Of a stretch of 7,436 nt of DNA, positions 1 to 4,426 are shown in pieces. The DNA lies in NCBI GenBank assembly GCA_021793715.1, contig JAJYSF010000037.1, positions 1-7,436 of the forward strand, in the 5' to 3' direction. Position 1 is the first letter of the stretch. Every line of letters begins with the position of its first letter. This DNA is from Actinomycetes bacterium (lineage in GTDB: Bacteria; Actinomycetota; Actinomycetes; Actinomycetales; Microbacteriaceae). The notes under the pieces were generated by a model, which did not search any database, was not told the DNA's origin, and saw nothing but the letters and a program-made list of their open reading frames with translations. The position numbers were made by a program, and so were the translations under genes.

Positions 1-324
1 GGCGAACCGCGCCTCGTCCACGTCTACGCCGACAGCGGCGTCGACACCGATGACGTCGCCGCCCGGTGGCGCGAGGAATCCGGCGCGTACGCGGATGTGT
101 CGACGCGCGACGAGGCGATCGCGGACGGGCTGTTCGGGGCGTCCGTCGCACCTCACGTGCGTGGGCGGATCGGGGACGTGCTCGTCGCCGCTCGCGGCGC
201 CGTCGCGTTCTACGACGATCGACTGCGCAACAAGGATCCGCAGAAGATGATCGGGCAGCACGGATCCGTGACGCCCGAGGAGATGACGGTGCCGCTCATC
301 CGCTTCGGCGCGTACGCCGGCTGA
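1..324 (+). CDS. Alkaline phosphatase family protein (type I phosphodiesterase / nucleotide pyrophosphatase), C-terminal part
   Basis: The reading frame is open from the first base and ends at TGA 322-324, leaving 107 residues; the N-terminal part lies outside the window. The segment K-M-I-G-Q-H-G-S (fragment residues 82-89), followed by T-P-E-E-M-T-V-P-L-I, resembles the C-terminal end of nucleotide pyrophosphatase/phosphodiesterase members of the alkaline phosphatase superfamily. In that family a late His-Gly motif supplies one of the ligands of the two-metal centre, and His87 is the likely equivalent. The expected role is hydrolysis of phosphodiester or phosphomonoester bonds, but the substrate cannot be read from this end. 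The nucleophile Thr/Ser and the other metal ligands would be upstream and are not visible. The gene is convergent with sepH, with 18 bp between the two stop codons. Family assignment is fairly secure; specificity is unknown. Confidence 0.8.
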   Translation, partial: GEPRLVHVYADSGVDTDDVAARWREESGAYADVSTRDEAIADGLFGASVAPHVRGRIGDVLVAARGAVAFYDDRLRNKDPQKMIGQHGSVTPEEMTVPLIRFGAYAG

Positions 325-342
325 CGGGCGCGACCGGCCGGA

Positions 343-1356
343 TCAGTCGTCGCCGCGGGCGCCGAAGACGATCTCGTCCCACGAGGGCATCGATGGGCGT
401 CCGCGGCGACGCGACGAGTCGGCGCGCGGCGCGTCATCGTCCGCAGACGTGTCACGGGACGGCTCCTCGGGCCGCTCCTCCCGCGCGGGGGACTCCTCGG
501 CGGGCGGCGGCGTCTCCTCGAGGTTCGGATCGATCGAGGAGAACATCGCGAGCGGACGGTGCGGACGGTCGTCGGGCTCCTCGTTTGCGTCCTCGGCAGC
601 CGACGGCGGCGTCTCGCGCTGGCCGCGCTTGCGGCGCAACGCCTCGAGCAGGTCGGCCGTTTCGGCCGGACGCTCGGGTTCGGGCGCGGGGGCGGGCTCC
701 TCTTCGTGGAACGTGTGGTCATCGAACGACGAGGCGTCCTTCTCGTCCTGCGCCACGTCGAGCGCACGCAGGCGGGGGATGAGCGTATCGCTCGCCATCC
801 GGCCCTGGCGCGAGAGCTGTGTGGCGTCGTCGTTCGCTGGGGCGAGCGCACTGCGACGCGGGTCGAAACTCCATCGAGCGTCGCGCTGGATCCCGGAGGC
901 CTCGAAGGTGAGCTTCACGACCCAGCCGTCCTCGGTCTTCCAGCTCGTCCAGCTCTCCTGCGTCGCCGACACGTCGGTGAGCTTCTGCCGAATCGCGTTC
1001 CCGAACGTCGGGTTCTCGTCCTGATCGACGCCGATGCCCGTCAGGACGGGCATCGCGAGCGCGCGATCCACGATGTGCTCGCGCTCGGCGAGGACGGGGC
1101 CCTCGAAGAGACGGACCTTCTCGATCTCGTACGAGAGCAGCTCGGCGACCTCTTCGGCGGTGAGGCCCGCCCGGAAGTGGGCCTGGATCTCCCGCGGGCT
1201 CGGTCCGGTCTGCTGCGGACGCGGCTCGACCACGACGCGCGCCTTGCGCACCTCCTGGCTGAGCATGTCGTCGATCTCGAGAGTGAAGCGCTGTCCGTGC
1301 TCGGTGGCGAGGACGAGGCGCTGCCCCTCCGTACCCACGATGGTCAGCTGTTCCAT
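343..1356 (-). CDS. sepH: Septation protein SepH (DUF3071 family)
   Basis: This encodes 337 residues. SepH proteins of Streptomyces and mycobacteria bind FtsZ and stimulate its assembly at the division site. The N-terminal domain (about 1-200) starts MEQLTIVG and contains a helix-turn-helix-like segment (about 52-90, from SPREIQAHF through LTAEEVAELLSYEIEKVR). Residues about 205-320 form an acidic, Pro-rich and probably disordered linker that includes a short helical block (ETADLLEALRRKRGQRE, 232-248). The C-terminus ends with the conserved PSMPSWDEIVFG block (321-332). An in-frame ATG at 1396-1398 would add 14 residues. I prefer the ATG at 1354-1356 because a strong GGAGAGGAG lies 4 nt before it and SepH homologues begin at MxxL. 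The gene is transcribed away from DUF4193 and converges on the phosphodiesterase gene. Length and domain order are normal for the family. Confidence 0.93.
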   Translation of the reverse strand: MEQLTIVGTEGQRLVLATEHGQRFTLEIDDMLSQEVRKARVVVEPRPQQTGPSPREIQAHFRAGLTAEEVAELLSYEIEKVRLFEGPVLAEREHIVDRALAMPVLTGIGVDQDENPTFGNAIRQKLTDVSATQESWTSWKTEDGWVVKLTFEASGIQRDARWSFDPRRSALAPANDDATQLSRQGRMASDTLIPRLRALDVAQDEKDASSFDDHTFHEEEPAPAPEPERPAETADLLEALRRKRGQRETPPSAAEDANEEPDDRPHRPLAMFSSIDPNLEETPPPAEESPAREERPEEPSRDTSADDDAPRADSSRRRGRPSMPSWDEIVFGARGDD

Positions 1357-1666
1357 CCTGCTCCTCTCCGCCGTGTGCGCACTGGGCGCATCGCACACAT
1401 GGTGTCACGCGCGCGCTCTGAAACGGGGAATAACGCGGGCGCGCCGCACGTTTGCTCGGAACGAGATGGTCTACGACGCGCCGAAGTGAGTACGCGCATT
1501 TGCGATTCCCGGCTTCGTCGTGCAGACTGTCGCCGCCCCGCGCACTGCGGTATGTCGACGTCAGATGTCGATTACGCAGGCGATGACCGATAACGAAGCG
1601 ACCCACGCGACCGCGACCGGGGCATCCAATCCATCCACACCCACCCGAGAGAAGTGACTCCTGGCG
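1357..1666. other. Intergenic control region between divergent sepH and DUF4193 genes
   Basis: About 310 bp with no convincing gene, holding the promoters of two divergent genes. Visible elements are: an inverted repeat GTGTGCG (1373-1379) / CGCACAC (1392-1398), 17-42 nt upstream of the sepH start; a small dyad ACAC-ATG-GTGT at 1395-1405; and a direct repeat ATGTCGA at 1552-1558 and 1565-1571 containing overlapping GTCGAC and GACGTC palindromes. There is also a weak plus-strand promoter candidate, TTGCGA (1500-1505) with a 17-nt spacer to CAGACT (1523-1528), which would give DUF4193 a leader of roughly 130 nt. None of these is strong enough to name a regulator. No tRNA or recognisable riboswitch was seen. 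Confidence 0.5.
1361..1369 (-). promoter_or_regulatory. Ribosome binding site deciding the sepH start
   Basis: On the minus strand this reads GGAGAGGAG, ending 4 nt before the ATG at 1356-1354. It is the best Shine-Dalgarno match near either candidate start and favours the 337-residue form over the start 42 nt further upstream. Confidence 0.75.
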
Positions 1667-1957
1667 ATGGCAACTGACTACGACGCACCGCGCAACAAGA
1701 ACGAAGACGAGGGCAGCGAGTCGATCGAAGCCCTCAAGGCGGCGCGGTCGAACCAGAACACGGCGGTCGAGAATGACGACGCTGACAACCCGAGCATCGT
1801 CCTCGGCGGAAACGACCTGTCGAACGTCGAGCTCGACGTCGTCGTTCTTCCCCCGCAGCAGGACGAGTTCACCTGCATGGAATGCTTCCTCGTGAAGCAC
1901 CGTTCGCAGATCGACCACGTCGGCGACGCCGGCCCGATCTGCCTCGACTGCTCCTAA
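1667..1957 (+). CDS. DUF4193 domain protein, small putative zinc-ribbon protein
   Basis: This encodes a 96-residue acidic protein recognised as DUF4193, an actinobacterial family without an assigned function as far as I know. The N-terminus starts MATDYDAPRNKNEDE, and residues 10-50 are rich in Asp, Glu and Asn and probably disordered. The C-terminal third carries two Cys pairs, C70-x2-C73 (FTCMECF) and C92-x2-C95 (ICLDC). This spacing could bind one zinc ion, giving a minimal zinc ribbon; metal binding is an inference. There is no signal peptide or membrane segment, so it should be cytoplasmic. Only a weak purine-rich GAGAGAAG lies 12 nt before the ATG. Its stop codon overlaps that of the convergent DUF3093 gene by two bases, and a very stable hairpin follows 14 nt later. 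Confidence 0.88.
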   Translation: MATDYDAPRNKNEDEGSESIEALKAARSNQNTAVENDDADNPSIVLGGNDLSNVELDVVVLPPQQDEFTCMECFLVKHRSQIDHVGDAGPICLDCS

Positions 1958-2460
1958 CGGGCGTCCTGCTCCGCTGCGGCGCGCTGGGCGCGCCGCAGCG
2001 CGGCGATCACGCGGTCGGGCGTGCGCGTCGAGATCGTCCACGACGTGACCGGATCGTCCGGATCCGTGTTCTCCACGACGACGACGCCCTCGATCCCGCC
2101 GCGGATCAGATACCACCCGCGCGGATCCAACCCGACACCCCGTGCGCGGCGTCCTTCGTCGCCCCGGTGCCCGACCGCCTCTCCGAGATACGCGACATCG
2201 ATGTGGGCGCGCCCGGCGCGCAGTTCGCGTCCCGAGACCTCGACGACCGGCGCCACGGCGACCATCACCGCGATGAGGAGGACGGCGACCGCGAGGCCGA
2301 TCGACAGCGACACCGTCTGATCGATGGGAACGGCGACGAGCGCCACCATGGGCGCCACGATCGCGGCGCCCGCGAGGATCTTGAGCGACGGCGTGAGCCG
2401 CTCGCGATAGACGGCCAGATCGCGTGGCCGCGTCTCGGACGAAGCAGTGAACTGGTGCAT
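1954..2460 (-). CDS. DUF3093 family membrane protein
   Basis: This encodes 168 residues. A short basic cytoplasmic N-terminus contains the YRERLTPS block (18-25), which is typical of the family. Two hydrophobic helices follow (about 27-46 and 50-71), close together as a hairpin. A soluble C-terminal domain carries the signature R-G-W-Y-L-I-R-G-G-I (115-124), DPDDPVTSW (133-141) and STRTP (144-148). DUF3093 is a conserved actinobacterial family of unknown function, often next to dut. The ATG at 2458-2460 is chosen because the conserved N-terminal block starts soon after it. Only GAGGG lies upstream, 2 nt from the ATG, which is unusually close. The gene is divergent from dut across 12 bp, so its promoter must lie inside dut. 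Its stop (1954-1956) overlaps the DUF4193 stop. Confidence 0.88.
   Translation of the reverse strand: MHQFTASSETRPRDLAVYRERLTPSLKILAGAAIVAPMVALVAVPIDQTVSLSIGLAVAVLLIAVMVAVAPVVEVSGRELRAGRAHIDVAYLGEAVGHRGDEGRRARGVGLDPRGWYLIRGGIEGVVVVENTDPDDPVTSWTISTRTPDRVIAALRRAQRAAAEQDAR
1972..2000 (+). terminator. 13-bp GC-rich hairpin, candidate terminator for DUF4193 inside DUF3093
   Basis: The arms 1972-1984 and 1988-2000 pair perfectly over 13 bp (CGCTGCGGCGCGC with GCGCGCCGCAGCG), with a 3-nt TGG loop. The hairpin begins 14 nt after the DUF4193 stop codon, where a terminator would be expected, but there is no T-tract after it. It could be a U-less actinobacterial-type terminator or a block to RNA polymerase and 3' exonuclease. 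On the opposite strand the same bases encode the Arg/Ala-rich C-terminal tail of DUF3093. GC-rich coding sequence can form such dyads by chance, so the role remains an inference. Confidence 0.5.
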
Positions 2461-2466
2461 TACCCT
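2461..2466 (+). promoter_or_regulatory. Candidate -10 element of a leaderless dut promoter
   Basis: TACCCT fits the actinobacterial TAnnnT -10 pattern and ends 6 nt before the GTG start of dut at 2473. That spacing would place transcription initiation at or very near the start codon, giving a leaderless mRNA. No Shine-Dalgarno sequence precedes the GTG, which agrees with this reading. I see no good -35 hexamer (TCGGAC at 2435-2440 is too far upstream). The hexamer directly abuts the DUF3093 start codon. Confidence 0.5.
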
Positions 2467-2472
2467 CGATGC

Positions 2473-2922
2473 GTGAGTGAAACCGTGGACGTCCCCATTG
2501 TCGCATCCCACGTGCCGGCCTACGCACACCCCGGCGATGCCGGAGCCGACCTCGTGTCGACCGCGTCCGTGCGGCTCGAAGCGGGGGAGCGGGCGCTTGT
2601 CCCCACCGGGGTGCGGATCGCGTTGCCCGAGGGGTATGCGGCGTTCGTCGTGCCGCGATCCGGACTGGCCGTCAGGCACGGCATCACCATCGTCAACTCT
2701 CCCGGAACGATCGATGCGGGCTACCGTGGGGAGATCAAGGTCGCCCTCCTCAACACCGATCGCGCGGAAGCGTACGAGATCGCGGCGGGTGACCGTATCG
2801 CGCAGCTGATCGTCTCGCCGGTCGCGCGGGCGCGCTTCCTGCCGGTCGACGACCTGGACGAGAGCGTGCGCGGCGAGGGCGGGTTCGGATCCTCCGGCTA
2901 CGCCGGCGCGACGACGAACTGA
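2473..2922 (+). CDS. dut: Deoxyuridine 5'-triphosphate nucleotidohydrolase (dUTPase, trimeric type)
   Basis: This cytoplasmic enzyme hydrolyses dUTP to dUMP and pyrophosphate, keeping uracil out of DNA and supplying dUMP for thymidylate synthesis. The 149-residue length is normal for the homotrimeric family, and all five motifs are present in order: I, AGADLV (23-28); II, PRSGLA (61-66); III, GTIDAGYRGE (78-87), with the presumed catalytic Asp81; IV, GDRIAQLIV (106-114); V, RGEGGFGSSG (133-142), the P-loop-like C-terminal arm. The GTG at 2473 is chosen because it gives the usual distance to motif I. The nearby ATG at 2469 is in another frame and stops after three codons. There is no Shine-Dalgarno sequence, and a -10-like TACCCT lies 6 nt upstream. 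The gene probably leads an operon with DUF3710 (28 bp downstream) and DUF3159. Confidence 0.96.
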   Translation: MSETVDVPIVASHVPAYAHPGDAGADLVSTASVRLEAGERALVPTGVRIALPEGYAAFVVPRSGLAVRHGITIVNSPGTIDAGYRGEIKVALLNTDRAEAYEIAAGDRIAQLIVSPVARARFLPVDDLDESVRGEGGFGSSGYAGATTN

Positions 2923-2950
2923 AGCGAAGAAGGAACCAGAGGCGAGATCG

Positions 2951-3553
2951 ATGACAGATTCCCACGACGAGGCGGCGGCGCAGCCCTCGACCGAGAAGTC
3001 CGCACCGGCGGACCGTGCAGAACGCGGCCCGTTCGACGCGAGCGAGGCGAATCCCGTCCGGCCATACATCGACATCGGCGGAATCAAGGTGATGCCGCGC
3101 GAGGGGATGAACCTGCGCCTCGAGGTCGAGGAGAGCTCGCAGCGGATCGTCGCGGTCGCGCTCGACTATCGCGAGTCCACGCTGCAGGTGCAGCCCTTCG
3201 CGGCGCCGCGCTCGACGGGCCTGTGGCACGAGACGCGCGAGCAGATCCGTGCCCAGGTGTCCGATCAGGGCGGCCGTGTCGACGAGCGCGACGGCCCTCT
3301 CGGTCCGGAGTTGCTCGCCGAGGTGCCGGTCAACGGCGAGTCCGGCGCGGGCAAGCGCATCGCTCGGTTCGTCGGCATCGACGGGCCCCGGTGGTTCCTG
3401 CGCGGCGTCATCGGCGGCAAGGGGGCGAGTTCGCCTGAAGCAGCCGCCGACATCGAAGACCTCTTCCGCTCCATCGTGGTCGTGCGCGGCGATGCGCCCA
3501 TGCCCCCACGCGACCTGATCCCTCTTTCGATGCCGCAGACCCCGGGGTCCTGA
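2951..3553 (+). CDS. DUF3710 family protein
   Basis: This encodes 200 residues. DUF3710 is an actinobacterial family of unknown function that commonly follows dut. After a polar, low-complexity N-terminus (1-25) come the family blocks: GPFDASE (26-32), DIGGIKVMPR (41-50), LRLEVE (55-60), LQVQPFAAPRSTGLWHE (78-94), VGIDGPRWFLRGVIGG (141-156), and the C-terminal VVVRGDAPMPPRDLIPL (176-192). There is no membrane segment, signal peptide or catalytic motif that I recognise, so it is probably a soluble cytoplasmic protein. Purine-rich AGAAGGAA (2928-2935) and GAGGCGAG (2939-2946) precede the ATG, and the second is better placed. It lies 28 bp after dut, and its TGA overlaps the ATG of DUF3159 by one base, implying co-transcription and translational coupling with the membrane protein that follows. 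Confidence 0.9.
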   Translation: MTDSHDEAAAQPSTEKSAPADRAERGPFDASEANPVRPYIDIGGIKVMPREGMNLRLEVEESSQRIVAVALDYRESTLQVQPFAAPRSTGLWHETREQIRAQVSDQGGRVDERDGPLGPELLAEVPVNGESGAGKRIARFVGIDGPRWFLRGVIGGKGASSPEAAADIEDLFRSIVVVRGDAPMPPRDLIPLSMPQTPGS

Positions 3554-4302
3554 TGGCGGGCGAAGAGCGCGACGGTGAGCGCGACGAGACGCCGCTGACG
3601 CCGCCCGACCCGGATCATCCGCGCGCATCGGCCGTCCTCGGAGAGGCCTTCGGGCAGGCGGCGCGCCGAGCCGGTATCGACCCGTCGGACCACGCCACCA
3701 CCGGGAAGGTCGTGTGGAAGGCGATCGGGGGCGTGCGGGGCATTGTCGAATCGGTGCTGCCGCTCGTCGTCTTCCTCGCCGCCGTCACGCTGTGGCCGGA
3801 TCAGCTGCTGATCGCCGTGATCCTGTCGGTGGCGGCCGCCGGCGCGTTCACGCTGGTGCGCCTCGCACAGCGCCAGGCACCGTCCGCGGCACTCGGCGGG
3901 CTCCTCGCGGTGGCTGTCGCAGGGGCGCTCGTGCTCCTCACCGGGCGCGCGGAGGACAACTTCATCCCCGGATTCATCACGAACGTCGCCTACGGCTCAG
4001 CCTTTCTGATCTCGGCATTCGTGGGCTGGTCGATCATCGGCCTGGCGGCGGGGTTCCTCATGGACGACGGCATCCGCTGGCGCCGGGACCGGCACAAGCG
4101 TCGCGTCTTCTTCTGGCTCGCCGTGATGTGGGCCGCCCTGTTCTTCGTACGACTCGCCGTGCAGTTCCCGCTCTGGCTGGCCGAAGTCGACATCCAGGTC
4201 ATCGGCACGGTGAAGCTTGTGATGGGAATCCCGCTGTTCGCGCCGCTCGTCGCGGTGACGTGGCTCGCCGTGCGCGCGCTTTACGCGCGTCGCGAGAGCT
4301 GA
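3553..4302 (+). CDS. DUF3159 family multi-pass membrane protein
   Basis: This encodes 249 residues. A charged cytoplasmic N-terminus (1-60) includes LGEAFGQAARRAGI and a GKVVWKAIGGVRGIVESVLP lead-in typical of DUF3159. About six hydrophobic segments follow: 64-81, 84-103, 111-130, 148-169, 185-205 and 217-241. A basic loop, IRWRRDRHKRR (174-184), separates the fourth and fifth and is probably cytoplasmic. DUF3159 has no established function; transport or a membrane scaffold role would be guesses. The start is set by the TGATG overlap with DUF3710 (stop 3551-3553, ATG 3553-3555), a classic termination-reinitiation arrangement. The dut operon probably ends with this gene. No GC hairpin terminator is visible after it; the acnA palindrome begins 9 bp beyond the stop. 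Confidence 0.9.
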   Translation: MAGEERDGERDETPLTPPDPDHPRASAVLGEAFGQAARRAGIDPSDHATTGKVVWKAIGGVRGIVESVLPLVVFLAAVTLWPDQLLIAVILSVAAAGAFTLVRLAQRQAPSAALGGLLAVAVAGALVLLTGRAEDNFIPGFITNVAYGSAFLISAFVGWSIIGLAAGFLMDDGIRWRRDRHKRRVFFWLAVMWAALFFVRLAVQFPLWLAEVDIQVIGTVKLVMGIPLFAPLVAVTWLAVRALYARRES

Positions 4303-4311
4303 CCGTGTAGT

Positions 4312-4335
4312 ATTTATCTTGATATCAAGATAAAT
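4312..4335. promoter_or_regulatory. Perfect 24-bp palindrome, candidate MarR/TamR-type operator of acnA
   Basis: Each half-site is ATTTATCTTGAT, and the two meet at a central GATATC with no mismatch over 24 bp. It lies between the DUF3159 stop (4302) and the acnA start (4427) and is conspicuously AT-rich in a GC-rich neighbourhood. The 18-bp core, TATCTTGATATCAAGATA, has the size and symmetry of operators used by MarR-family dimers. TamR, a MarR-family regulator in Streptomyces, is reported to control aconitase in response to citrate and aconitate, so a TamR-like repressor is a reasonable candidate. Possible promoter elements overlap it: TAGTAT (4308-4313) or TAAATT (4331-4336) as -10, or TTGATA (4319-4324) as -35. 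Which is used cannot be decided from sequence. The perfect symmetry is directly visible; the regulator is an inference. Confidence 0.75.
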
Positions 4336-4414
4336 TGTGCGCCATTAGGACTCCCTTCCTAGCCCCAGACGCCCGGGAGAGGGAAGATGGGAGCGCACAG
4401 CTGCGGTCGAGCAG

Positions 4415-4420
4415 AAGGAG
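4415..4420 (+). promoter_or_regulatory. Ribosome binding site of acnA
   Basis: AAGGAG lies 6 nt before the GTG at 4427. It supports GTG 4427 as the true start, giving a protein that begins [13 protein letters not shown], the expected N-terminus for actinobacterial aconitases. Confidence 0.85.
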
Positions 4421-4426
4421 ACACCC

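Noticed and set aside
66..782. Plus-strand open frame over the phosphodiesterase end and sepH
   Set aside because: It is Arg-rich shadow protein that crosses two real genes in another frame.
1357..1398. Upstream in-frame ATG extending SepH by 14 residues
   Set aside because: The extension has no ribosome binding site of its own, while the ATG at 1356 has a strong one and matches the family N-terminus.
1882..2472. N-terminal extension of the dUTPase frame back to 1882
   Set aside because: The frame is open but overlaps DUF4193 and DUF3093, and the extra residues are shadow-like. The 149-residue form from GTG 2473 is the normal dUTPase length.
719..2527. A 602-codon minus-strand open frame spanning sepH, the intergenic region, DUF4193 and DUF3093
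   Set aside because: It runs in the wrong frame through several well-supported genes and gives Arg/Gly/Ala-rich low-complexity protein, typical of GC-rich shadow frames.
4351..4393. Possible hairpin in the acnA leader (CTTCC 4355-4359 with GGAAG 4382-4386, extended with bulges); considered as a riboswitch or IRE-like element
   Set aside because: Pairing is short and bulged, and it matches no riboswitch class I know. There is too little support to annotate it.
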